The notes beneath the pieces are model-generated. The model had not been told where the DNA came from. It saw only the letters and a list, made by a program, of their open reading frames with translations, and did not search any database. Of a stretch of 64,000 nucleotides of DNA, positions 42,760 to 50,916 are shown one piece after another (within the stretch, counting starts at the first letter, position 1; every line of letters starts with the position of its first letter). Both the position numbers and the translations under genes were made by a program. Location of the stretch: the NCBI GenBank assembly GCA_001898485.1, contig MKTY01000027.1:186001-250000 (forward strand), written 5' to 3'. The stretch comes from Sphingobacteriales bacterium 46-32 (GTDB taxonomy: Bacteria > Bacteroidota > Bacteroidia > Chitinophagales > Chitinophagaceae).

Positions 42760-44019
42760 TCAGGCGCGTTGGGTAAACGTGCGGCCACGGCGCCCGCCTC
42801 CACCACCGGGTCTCCGGCTTTGCATATAGCTGGGTTGAACAGTTCCCTGCGGAGGTGGCGGTGGTGTATGCATCAGCGGCACATCATACGGATGTCCCTT
42901 TACCACCTCTATACTTTTTTTGATCAGTCGCTCGATATCGCGTAGTGCAATTTTTTCTTCATAGTCACAGAAGGAGAATGCCACACCATTGGCACCTGCA
43001 CGACCGGTACGGCCAATACGATGCACATAGGTCTCCGGCACATCGGGCAGATCATAATTGATCACATGCGTGAGTTCATCAATATCAATACCACGTGCAG
43101 CAATATCGGTAGCTACCAGTACTCTTGTTTTACGTGATTTGAAATTGCTCAGTGCATTCTGACGGGCATTCTGTGTTTTATTACCATGTATGGCTTCGGC
43201 ACGGATACCTGCCTTGTTGAGAATACGGGCTACTTTGTCTGCGCCATGCTTGGTACGGCTAAACACGAGTGCGGTGGGAATAGCCGGATCATTGAGCAGG
43301 TGAACGAGCAATGAACTTTTATTTTGTTTTTCGGTAAAATAAAGAAACTGCTGAATGGTCTCTGCTGTGGACGACACCGGGGTCACTTCCACGCGCATGG
43401 GTTGATGCAACAGGATATTGGCCAGTTGCTGTATCTCCGGCGGCATGGTAGCAGAGAAAAACAGGGTTTGTCTTTTCTGAGGCAGGCGGGCGATGATCCG
43501 TTTTACATCCTGCACAAAACCCATGTCCAGCATACGGTCTGCTTCATCGAGTACAAAATACTCGATATCCTGCAGTGATATATGACGCTGATTCATGAGA
43601 TCGAGCAGACGGCCGGGTGTGGCCACAAGGATGTCTACCCCTCTGCGTAAGGCATTTACCTGGTGGTATTGCGATACACCACCAAAGATCACCATATGCT
43701 GCAGGCCGAGGTATCGGCCATAGGCTTTGAAACTTTCATCGATCTGGATGGCCAGTTCGCGGGTGGGGGTTAATACCAGTGCGCGGATAGCTTTACGCTG
43801 TCCTTCGCTACGTTGGGGTACTTTTTCATGCATGAGCTGCAGCAAAGGCAGTGCAAATGCGGCGGTTTTACCGGTACCGGTCTGGGCACAGCCCAGCAGG
43901 TCTCTGCGGTTTAATACAATGGGAATAGCTTGTTCCTGAATGGGAGTCGGTTGCACATAGCCCTCTTCGCCCAACGCCTTGAGCAATGGCTCAATGAGCT
44001 GTAAGTCGTTAAATGACAC
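42760..44019 (-). CDS. DEAD-box RNA helicase, RhlE-like
   Basis: 419 aa with the full set of helicase motifs: Q motif [19 protein letters not shown], Ia [52 protein letters not shown]. The C-terminal tail is short, rich in Gly and Arg (GGGGGRRGR), and should bind RNA without specificity. RhlE-like helicases act in ribosome assembly and RNA decay. Its start lies 168 bases from the octamer pair that follows the pullulanase gene. Confidence 0.93.
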   Translation of the reverse strand: MSFNDLQLIEPLLKALGEEGYVQPTPIQEQAIPIVLNRRDLLGCAQTGTGKTAAFALPLLQLMHEKVPQRSEGQRKAIRALVLTPTRELAIQIDESFKAYGRYLGLQHMVIFGGVSQYHQVNALRRGVDILVATPGRLLDLMNQRHISLQDIEYFVLDEADRMLDMGFVQDVKRIIARLPQKRQTLFFSATMPPEIQQLANILLHQPMRVEVTPVSSTAETIQQFLYFTEKQNKSSLLVHLLNDPAIPTALVFSRTKHGADKVARILNKAGIRAEAIHGNKTQNARQNALSNFKSRKTRVLVATDIAARGIDIDELTHVINYDLPDVPETYVHRIGRTGRAGANGVAFSFCDYEEKIALRDIERLIKKSIEVVKGHPYDVPLMHTPPPPPQGTVQPSYMQSRRPGGGGGRRGRTFTQRA

Positions 44020-44187
44020 GTTATTAATTTCGTTTAATTTGAAAATCTGGTAAGGCTATCCGGATCTGCCGGATACTTTACCCGCCTTACGTTTAGCCAT
44101 CAGGCTGGTTGCGAGAGTGTTACACAACAATACTGGAAGAGCAAAACATTAAGAACTGTAAAGATAGGAATAAAAATGATAATAATG

Positions 44188-44220
44188 TGCTAATGTGATA
44201 AATGTGCTGATGTGCTAATC
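44188..44220 (+). repeat. octamer array A6, 4 units
   Basis: TGCTAATG, a 9-base variant TGATAAATG, TGCTGATG, TGCTAATC. Arm of an inverted pair with 44308-44344; the odd 9-base unit is mirrored in the other arm (CATTTATCA). Confidence 0.85.
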
Positions 44221-44307
44221 TTGAGGGTGCAAAAATGGAGAGACAAAGCTGATAATCTGGTAGCGCCGCGAAGCATCGCGGAGCTGCAGAAAACCATCCC
44301 CCAAATT

Positions 44308-44344
44308 CATCAGCACATCAGCACATTTATCACATCAGCACATT
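44308..44344 (-). repeat. octamer array A7, inverted to A6
   Basis: CATCAGCA, CATCAGCA, CATTTATCA, CATCAGCA and a degenerate last unit. It begins 17 bases beyond the pullulanase stop codon, so it is the first part of that mRNA's 3' UTR. Arms of about 33 bases flank an 87-base centre. Confidence 0.85.
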
Positions 44345-44361
44345 GCTCAACTCGTCTTTCT

Positions 44362-46332
44362 TCATTTCACAAAAAATACTGCACTGCTTCTGCCCGGCAC
44401 CGATACACTTCCTGCCTGCATCTTTATTTCCTGCTGGCCGGGCAGCATATGATGTTGCCACTTTCCTTTAGGTAAGTTTAAGGTGGCGTTGCTTTCGTTG
44501 GCGTTGTAGACAACAGCAATTTTTTTCCAGCGGTCACCGGCTTTTTTACTATCAATCGTATAGGCTACAATGCCGGGCACTGTATCCAGGAAATGAATCA
44601 GGTTTTTAACCTGCTCTCCGGTTTTGAGCCGGAAGGCCGGATGTTTTTTGCGCAGTGTTATCAGGGCCTGTACGTAGCGAACCACGTCTTCGTTCTGTGT
44701 TTTAAGGTTCCAGTCAATGGCATTGATTCTGTCGCCGGCGTTATAGGAGTTTTCATTGCCCTGTTTACTGCGCAGAAATTCGGTGCCGGCATGCAAAAAT
44801 GAAATTCCCTGCGATGTGAGCACAATGGATAAAGCCAGCTGATGCATTTTCCGCCTTTCTGCTTCAGTGGCTGTACTGGCAGATAAGGCCAGTTTGTCCC
44901 ACAATACATGATTGTCGTGGCATTCGGCATAACTCACGGTTTGCAGGGGCGATGCTGCATACGGCGCTTTGGAATAGTTGACCCGGCTGTAATCTATCTG
45001 CGGGTGTTCACAAGCCGCCACTACTCCAAAACGGATACTGTTTTCGAGCCCGGCCTGTCCGCTTACAAATCCTTTTTCTTCGTTGCGGAATACACTGCCT
45101 TTAATGGCATCTCTGATGTCGTCGCTGAATACAGCCACATCATACAATTCACCCGCCTGCTTTTTAACTGCTCTCATTTTCTCGGGTAAGGGAGATGCTC
45201 CGGCTGTCCAGCCTTCGCCATAAAGAAGAATGCCGGGTTTGATTGTACGCAGCCGGTAGGCGATCTGGTTCATGGTTTCTATGTCATGTACGCCCATGAG
45301 ATCGAAACGAAAACCGTCGATATGAAATTCATTTACCCAATACTCCAGCGATTCAATCATGAATTTGCGTACCATGGTACGTTCGCTCGCCATCTCGTTT
45401 CCGCAGGCAGTAGCATCCGAAAAGCTGCCATCGGGTAAATGACGGTAATAGTAACCGGGCACCAGCTGATTGAATAATGATTTTTGAGTGAGCATGGTAT
45501 GATTATATACTACATCCATTACCACACGCAGTCCTTTCTTATGCATGGCCTGGATCATTTCTTTCAATTCCCTTATGCGTGTAATGCCATCTGTAGCTTC
45601 GCTGGCATAAGATCCTTCGGGCACATTATAATTAAGCGGCTCATACCCCCAGTTATATTGCGTTGAATCGGGATACCGCTCATCGACGGATAAATAATCG
45701 AAGAAAGGAAGCAGGTGAATATGTGTTACGCCCATTTCACTGATATGATCCAGCCCGGTAGAAAGCCCGGCTGCATTTTTTGTTCCTGTTTCTGCCAGTC
45801 CTTTGTATTTGCCTTTTTGCCGTATACCCGAGCTGGGTGAAATACTGGCATCGCGGATATGCAGCTCATAGATAATAGCATCGGTGGCCTTGCCAAATGC
45901 AGGCATAAAATCGTAGAACCAGCCATCGGGGTTGGTGGCAGAGAGATCCACGATGCAGGCGCGTTTACCATTTACGCCTACGCTTTTGGCATAGGGGTCG
46001 GGCACGGGATCGAGCCAGGTGCTGCCGATGCGTACGCGAAAGGCATAAAATAATCCGGGTGTTGCTTTGGATGATTGCGCAAGCCAGGTACCGCCTTCGG
46101 CTTTTTTCATGGGCAGGCTATCGGTGGCTTCTCCTGTATCACCTTTGGTGTAGAACAGCAGCTGCACAGCATCTGCCGTAGGTGCCCATATTCTGAACTG
46201 ATATACATCGCCCCGGCGGGTGAGTCCGAGATCCTGGCCGGCATACACGGGATAGCTGTTATAACCGACCGTTTGTGCATACAGTTGTTCGGAGATCAGG
46301 TACAGGCTTAGCAGCATAAGCAATCTTTGCAT
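44362..46332 (-). CDS. pulA: type I pullulanase (GH13), secreted
   Basis: 656 aa from ATG 46332 (MQRLLMLLSLYLISEQLYAQ, signal peptide). The frame runs on 53 codons upstream without function. An N-terminal CBM48-like segment (FRIWAPTADAVQLLFY) precedes the barrel. The pullulanase signature YNWGYEP is at 226-232, the nucleophile is Asp344 in GFRFDLMG, the acid/base is Glu373 in YGEGWT, and the third acid is in ECHDNHV. It cleaves alpha-1,6 branches of pullulan or glycogen-type dextrins. No SusCD pair adjoins; the gene appears to be alone. Confidence 0.93.
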   Translation of the reverse strand: MQRLLMLLSLYLISEQLYAQTVGYNSYPVYAGQDLGLTRRGDVYQFRIWAPTADAVQLLFYTKGDTGEATDSLPMKKAEGGTWLAQSSKATPGLFYAFRVRIGSTWLDPVPDPYAKSVGVNGKRACIVDLSATNPDGWFYDFMPAFGKATDAIIYELHIRDASISPSSGIRQKGKYKGLAETGTKNAAGLSTGLDHISEMGVTHIHLLPFFDYLSVDERYPDSTQYNWGYEPLNYNVPEGSYASEATDGITRIRELKEMIQAMHKKGLRVVMDVVYNHTMLTQKSLFNQLVPGYYYRHLPDGSFSDATACGNEMASERTMVRKFMIESLEYWVNEFHIDGFRFDLMGVHDIETMNQIAYRLRTIKPGILLYGEGWTAGASPLPEKMRAVKKQAGELYDVAVFSDDIRDAIKGSVFRNEEKGFVSGQAGLENSIRFGVVAACEHPQIDYSRVNYSKAPYAASPLQTVSYAECHDNHVLWDKLALSASTATEAERRKMHQLALSIVLTSQGISFLHAGTEFLRSKQGNENSYNAGDRINAIDWNLKTQNEDVVRYVQALITLRKKHPAFRLKTGEQVKNLIHFLDTVPGIVAYTIDSKKAGDRWKKIAVVYNANESNATLNLPKGKWQHHMLPGQQEIKMQAGSVSVPGRSSAVFFVK

Positions 46333-46464
46333 GAGGAAGCTGTTTGAGTTCTTAAAGATAAGCGCCGCTGTGGACGAATGGTTGAATAAAATTGGAAAAA
46401 ACGGCGTTAAAATGATTGTTTGCGTGTAAATTGTCCCGCAATTACAAATACCAATTCGTGTATC

Positions 46465-48213
46465 ATGGGAGATCTGCAAATCAAGAAACAACAGAAAAAG
46501 TATGATGTAGTGATAGTAGGATCAGGAGCCGGTGGTGGCATGGCCGCTTATATTCTCGCCCATGCGGGATTAAGTGTGTGCATTATTGAGGCCGGCCCCA
46601 TGTATGATCCTGTTAAAAATATCACGCAATTCAAAAACCCCTGGGATTCACCCCGTCGCGGTGCATCTACCCGCTTCCGTCCTTTTGGTGATTTTGATGC
46701 CAGCTATGGTGGCTGGAATATAGAAGGCGAACCTTACACCAAAGAGTCGGGTACACAATGGGATTGGTTTCGTTCACGCATGTTAGGTGGCCGTACCAAT
46801 CACTGGGGCCGTATTTCACTTCGTTTTGGTCCAAAAGATTTCAAACGCCGCAGTATCGATGGCCTGGGCGATGACTGGCCCATCACATATGATGAGGTGA
46901 AACCGTTTTATGACCGCGTTGATAAGCTGGTAGGTATTTTTGGTACCAATGAAGGCCTGGAGAATGATCCCGATGGTATCTTCCTGCCTCCTCCCCGTCC
47001 ACGCCTGCATGAGATTTTTCTGAAAAATGCCGCCACACAGGCCGGTGTGCGTGTGATTCCTTCACGGCTTTCTATTCTCACCCAGCCGCTGGCTGGCAGT
47101 CCGGAACGTGGCTCCTGCCAGTTCTGCGCCCAGTGTGGTCGTAACTGTAGTTATTATAAAGCAGATTTTTCTTCGCCCAACGTGCTTATCTATCCTGCCA
47201 TGAAAACCGGTAAGATAGATGTGCTGTCTAACTGTATGGCGCGCGAAGTACTGACCGATAAAGAAGGTCTTGCCACCGGTGTGTCGTATGTGAGCAAAGA
47301 TGATTTGATGGAATACCAGGTGAGCGGCCGTGTAGTGATAGTGGCAGCCAGCGCCTGCGAGTCGGCTCGTTTGCTGCTCAACAGTAAATCGCAGCGGCAT
47401 CCCAATGGACTGGCCAACAGCAGCGATGTGGTGGGCAAGTACCTGCACGATTCTACCGGTGCAGCACTGGGAGGTGTATTGCCCAAACTCTTTGGCCGTA
47501 AGCGCTACAACGAAGATGGTGTGGGTGGTATGCACATCTATTCTCCCTGGTGGCTGGATAATAAAAAACTTGATTTTCCCCGGGGTTATCATATCGAATA
47601 CTGGGGCGGTATGGGACAGCCAGCCTATGGGTTCAATTTTGGTGTAGAGAATCTCAATGGTAAATACGTGGTGAATGGTAAACAAAAAGAAGCCGGCGGC
47701 TATGGTGCTTCACTGAAAGAAGACTACCGCTATTTCTATGGCGCCAGTGTGGGTATGGCCGGACGTGGTGAGGCAATACCGCTGGAGAGCAACTATTGCG
47801 CGATTGATCCCAATGTGGTCGATAAATATGGCATTCCGGTACTTAAATTCAATGTGAAATGGAGTGAGCATGAGGTTAAACAGGCCAAACACATGAAGGA
47901 AACCTTCAAGGAGATCATGCACAATATGGGAGCTGTTATTACCTGGGGTGGCGATGATGATGAAAAAAATAACTGGGGACTTTCCAAACCCGGTGAGATC
48001 ATTCATGAGGCCGGTACAGTACGCATGGGCAGTGATGCCAAACGTTCGGCGCTCAACAAATGGAGCCAGGCACACGATTGTAAAAATCTGTTTTGTGTGG
48101 ATGGCGGTCAGTTTGTATCGCAGGCTGATAAAAACATCACGTGGACCATCCTGGCGCTTTCTATGCGTGCGAGTGAGTATATCATTGATGAAATGAAAAA
48201 GAATAATCTCTGA
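46465..48213 (+). CDS. GMC oxidoreductase with a four-Cys cluster (FAD-dependent dehydrogenase large subunit)
   Basis: 582 aa from [10 protein letters not shown] at 46465 (the frame extends 15 codons upstream). FAD site [16 protein letters not shown] near the N-terminus. A CxxCxxCxxxC block ([11 protein letters not shown], Cys218, 221, 224, 228) resembles the 3Fe-4S binding motif of FAD-dependent glucose and glucoside 3-dehydrogenases. The C-terminal GMC signature is at [19 protein letters not shown]. Its partner subunit follows 87 bases later. The likely role is oxidation of a sugar or sugar alcohol to the keto sugar with electrons passed to the membrane; the substrate is unknown. Confidence 0.88.
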   Translation: MGDLQIKKQQKKYDVVIVGSGAGGGMAAYILAHAGLSVCIIEAGPMYDPVKNITQFKNPWDSPRRGASTRFRPFGDFDASYGGWNIEGEPYTKESGTQWDWFRSRMLGGRTNHWGRISLRFGPKDFKRRSIDGLGDDWPITYDEVKPFYDRVDKLVGIFGTNEGLENDPDGIFLPPPRPRLHEIFLKNAATQAGVRVIPSRLSILTQPLAGSPERGSCQFCAQCGRNCSYYKADFSSPNVLIYPAMKTGKIDVLSNCMAREVLTDKEGLATGVSYVSKDDLMEYQVSGRVVIVAASACESARLLLNSKSQRHPNGLANSSDVVGKYLHDSTGAALGGVLPKLFGRKRYNEDGVGGMHIYSPWWLDNKKLDFPRGYHIEYWGGMGQPAYGFNFGVENLNGKYVVNGKQKEAGGYGASLKEDYRYFYGASVGMAGRGEAIPLESNYCAIDPNVVDKYGIPVLKFNVKWSEHEVKQAKHMKETFKEIMHNMGAVITWGGDDDEKNNWGLSKPGEIIHEAGTVRMGSDAKRSALNKWSQAHDCKNLFCVDGGQFVSQADKNITWTILALSMRASEYIIDEMKKNNL

Positions 48214-48300
48214 TCGTCTTCTTCGTTATTGTACGGAGCAATGCCGGATAACCCGGTTGAATAAATAAGTATAAACAAACACTTCTACAAACAACATACT

Positions 48301-48969
48301 ATGGATCGTCGTAAATCGCTTAAACTTCTGGCAGGTGGCGCACTGGCTACCGGCGCACTGGTAGCAGGTTGTGGTACCGGAGAAGATAAGAAAGAGGCAG
48401 CCAAATCTGCGCAGCCCGAACTGGCGCTTGACAGATATGCCGAAGAGTTGGCTTATGAAAAAGAAGTGGCGGCCAAAGACAAATTCTTTACGGCCCGCGA
48501 AATGGCCACTATTACATTGCTGGCAGATATCATCATTCCTAAAGATGAAACCAGCGGAAGTGCCAGTGACGCTAAGGTGCCCGAGTTTATAGAATTTATT
48601 GTAAAGGATATGCCGCAGCACCAGATACCCATGCGGGGTGGTTTGCGCTGGCTGGATATGCAATGCCTGCGTCAATTCGAAAAATCATTCCAGGATTGCA
48701 GCGCCGAACAACGCATTACCATGGTAGATCAGATCGCTTATCCCGAAAAAGCCAAACCCGAAATGAAACAGGGCGTCGCTTTCTTCAGCCTCATGCGCAA
48801 TCTGACGGCTACCGGCTTCTATACATCCGAAATGGGTGTGAAAGACCTGGGTTATGCCGGCAATCAACCCAACCGCTGGAATGGCGTACCTGACGATGTC
48901 CTGAAACAATACAATGTAGCTTATACAGAAAAAGAGCTGAAGGAATGTGTAAAGTTTGATCAGGCATAA
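48301..48969 (+). CDS. gluconate 2-dehydrogenase subunit 3-like (Tat-exported) protein
   Basis: 222 aa. Tat signal MDRRKSLKLLAGG with RR motif, ending near ALVAGCG, where a lipobox-like Cys may acylate it. The body matches subunit 3 of membrane GMC dehydrogenases: FFTAREMATITLLADIIIPKDET, LRWLDMQCLRQFEKSF, and FYTSEMGVKDLGYAGNQPNRWNGVP. This small subunit carries its GMC partner to the periplasm by hitch-hiking on the Tat signal, since the large subunit has none. Transcribed with the GMC gene. Confidence 0.88.
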   Translation: MDRRKSLKLLAGGALATGALVAGCGTGEDKKEAAKSAQPELALDRYAEELAYEKEVAAKDKFFTAREMATITLLADIIIPKDETSGSASDAKVPEFIEFIVKDMPQHQIPMRGGLRWLDMQCLRQFEKSFQDCSAEQRITMVDQIAYPEKAKPEMKQGVAFFSLMRNLTATGFYTSEMGVKDLGYAGNQPNRWNGVPDDVLKQYNVAYTEKELKECVKFDQA

Positions 48970-49045
48970 TGCCGCGATCCGTCTCTTATTGACTAAAACA
49001 CCTTTCTCTGCTATTCTTTTTTTCAGATCACCGTTCAACTTTTTC

Positions 49046-49079
49046 AAAAGCCTATGCCATCTTTGGCTAGGCTTTTTTC
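49046..49079 (+). terminator. terminator of the GMC/subunit-3 unit
   Basis: AAAGCCTATGCCA and TGGCTAGGCTTT form a stem with one bulge, followed by a six-T run; on the plus strand it ends at the 3' end of the convergent small membrane gene. Confidence 0.7.
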
Positions 49080-49294
49080 AAATACCCCATCTGCAGCAAA
49101 ATAGCGGCCAGCATTACAAGGTTGGTACAGGCCAGTACCAATACAAGGTGCCAGCGGTTTTGCGGAAAATCAAAAACGGGATGCTTCAGAAAGCGGGGAT
49201 TAAACAATAAACGGATAATCCGAAAGCAATTGATTAGTATCGCAGCGCTGCAGCATACGATCAGCAAAATGTCAATAACCTTTGTCATACGCAT
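49067..49294 (-). CDS. small two-helix membrane protein
   Basis: 75 aa from the ATG at 49294 (MRMTKVIDILLIVCC). Two hydrophobic segments (ILLIVCCSAAILINC and HLVLVLACTNLVMLAAILLQ) are separated by a basic loop with FNPRFLKHP. No family is recognised. It lies downstream of the 49347-49922 gene on the same strand, behind a hairpin. The frame is open upstream to 49381, but the signal context favours 49294. Confidence 0.55.
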   Translation of the reverse strand: MRMTKVIDILLIVCCSAAILINCFRIIRLLFNPRFLKHPVFDFPQNRWHLVLVLACTNLVMLAAILLQMGYLKKA

Positions 49295-49310
49295 TGTTTT
49301 AGTATAAAGA

Positions 49311-49337
49311 GGGGTTATGCCGGGAGGACATAACCCC
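49311..49337 (-). terminator. hairpin after the 49347-49922 gene
   Basis: Perfect 9-bp stem GGGGTTATG / CATAACCCC with a 9-base loop, 9 bases past the stop. Confidence 0.6.
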
Positions 49338-49346
49338 ATTTGCAGA

Positions 49347-49922
49347 TCAGAAACATTCATTGGCAATCTGGTAGATGGCAACTGCAGTGCCCAACCATCC
49401 TACCGCATATTTCTTTACCACAAACTTGACTACCGTCCATACGCTGCTGTACGAAAATGTACCCAATGAGTTTACCAGCTGAGTAACTCCGTAACTGGCG
49501 CCCAATACGCTGAGCGAACAACTTAACCAAGCGGGAATCTGGCTTGTTAAAATGGATTGTAGCTTCAGCTCACTAAGCGGTTTAAAGTTGTTGGCCTCAT
49601 ACATGGCGCAGATCAGACCAAACCAGACCGTTGCGGGATCGGCTGCATCCACTACAGGCGGACCATATTGCGGATAACGGCTGCTCAGATACTGGATTAT
49701 CTTTTCGTTTTTGGCTTTGAGAAAAGCGGATACACGAACCTCATCATTGCTCTTCAAAATGCCCGGCTCACCTTCAATAACCAGGTCTATCAGTTTCTGC
49801 GGCCCGGCTACTCCCCTGCTCCAGCCTCCGGCCTTTTCGGGCAAATCCTGGGCAGCTGAGGCAATGGCAATAAGGGCGAGCAGAATGGTAAATAAAGCGG
49901 TATGAACATGTATTTTTTTCAT
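49347..49922 (-). CDS. secreted protein with a hydrophobic glycine-containing C-terminus
   Basis: 191 aa from ATG 49922 (MKKIHVHTALFTILLALIAIASAAQ, signal peptide; earlier in-frame Met at 49973). The middle part is polar (AKNEKIIQYLSSRYPQYGPP). The last 60 residues have two amphipathic to hydrophobic helices (WLSCSLSVLGASYGVTQLVNSLG and YAVGWLGTAVAIYQIANECF). That tail recalls small membrane-inserting peptides, but I do not recognise a family and nothing nearby supports a bacteriocin. Confidence 0.6.
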   Translation of the reverse strand: MKKIHVHTALFTILLALIAIASAAQDLPEKAGGWSRGVAGPQKLIDLVIEGEPGILKSNDEVRVSAFLKAKNEKIIQYLSSRYPQYGPPVVDAADPATVWFGLICAMYEANNFKPLSELKLQSILTSQIPAWLSCSLSVLGASYGVTQLVNSLGTFSYSSVWTVVKFVVKKYAVGWLGTAVAIYQIANECF

Positions 49923-50081
49923 GGCTATTCTTTTAATACTGCCTACTCTCTTCACAATTCCGGTTTTCGGCATCTCCGGATCAAGTGGCCATTTGATGAA
50001 TTAAAGGTAATAGGGCATGCGGGGCATAACCATGGGAAAAAAACAGAATTTTTATGTTGTTTTTCTGCCGCTGATTCAAAT

Positions 50082-50107
50082 AAAAAACCCTTTCCTCGCG
50101 GAAAGGG
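50082..50107 (-). terminator. terminator of the 50146-50562 gene
   Basis: CCCTTTCC / GGAAAGGG with a TCGC loop; on the minus strand a run of six T follows the stem. Confidence 0.8.
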
Positions 50108-50145
50108 CCGTAGACCTCAGTTGGTTTTTGCCTATCTGAAACGGA

Positions 50146-50562
50146 TTAGAATCCTTTTTTGCCATCTGTTGGTTTGGAGAGCAGGTAGCGGGTCATAAAT
50201 ATGCCATTGCCTCCATTGTCGCCGGGACTCAGCGTCAGCGAAGTGACTTTATCCAGCGTCCAGCCTTCGTCGGTATATGATTTGAGTGTGCTCAGGATAG
50301 CATTTTCATTTTCCCTGATATTCTTAAAATTGATGCCAGCCATACTGAAAAGATTTTCGAGACTGGATTCTTTTTGTGAACCATCGGGATTGCTTACAAT
50401 CATTTTGGAACGTCCCAGTCCACCGGCCACTACCGATTCTACTGTAGTGATCTGCATATACTGCAGTTTGGCCGGAGCCTGTATACCTGGTGTATCAGCA
50501 GCCTGCTGCGCCCGGGCAATACTGGCTGTAACTAAAAAAAGGATGACAAATATTTTACGCAT
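50146..50562 (-). CDS. small secreted protein of unknown function
   Basis: 138 aa from the ATG at 50562 (MRKIFVILFLVTASIARAQ, signal peptide). The mature part has YMQITTVESVVAGGLGRSKMI, then MAGINFKNIRENENAILSTLKSYTDEGWTLDKVTS, which reads like a small alpha/beta protein with a helix-strand-strand order and a KxxxxxxWTL turn. A similar 'how the column changes over time' pattern is common among Bacteroidota secreted proteins annotated as hypothetical. No family recognised. Confidence 0.6.
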   Translation of the reverse strand: MRKIFVILFLVTASIARAQQAADTPGIQAPAKLQYMQITTVESVVAGGLGRSKMIVSNPDGSQKESSLENLFSMAGINFKNIRENENAILSTLKSYTDEGWTLDKVTSLTLSPGDNGGNGIFMTRYLLSKPTDGKKGF

Positions 50563-50660
50563 GGTAGTTAACATTTACAGCATAAAAATAATGTCACCCG
50601 AAGCTGTTGTAAAAGGAAGAGTGGATGAATTGAGGGAAAAGGGGGGCAAACTGAGAAATG

Positions 50661-50748
50661 TGCTGATGTGCTAGTGTGCTAATGTGCTAGTGTGCTAATG
50701 TGCTGATGTGCTAATGTGCTAGTGTGCTGATGTGCTAGTGTGCTGATG
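50661..50748 (+). repeat. octamer array A8, 11 units
   Basis: Eleven exact 8-bp units (TGCTGATG, TGCTAGTG, TGCTAATG) = 88 bases. It faces the shorter inverted array at 50875-50906 across 126 bases, with one stray inverted unit at 50833-50840. Confidence 0.92.
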
Positions 50749-50874
50749 ATAATCAGTCTGTGTATTTGAACACGCATTGATTAATATAAACCCTGAATGA
50801 GATTTATGTATTAATTAAGCACTTTCAAAACGCATCAGCACATCCGTATTCAGATCGCGAAGAATGCAGAAGAT

Positions 50875-50906
50875 CATTAGCACATCAGCACATCAGCACA
50901 TTAGCA
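50875..50906 (-). repeat. octamer array A9, 4 units
   Basis: CATTAGCA, CATCAGCA, CATCAGCA, CATTAGCA. It begins 10 bases beyond the EF-G paralogue's stop codon; inverted to A8. Confidence 0.9.
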
Positions 50907-50916
50907 CATCGCTCTC

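Noticed and set aside
50661-50748. Octamer array as a CRISPR array
   Set aside because: Units are contiguous 8-mers with no spacers and there are no cas genes.
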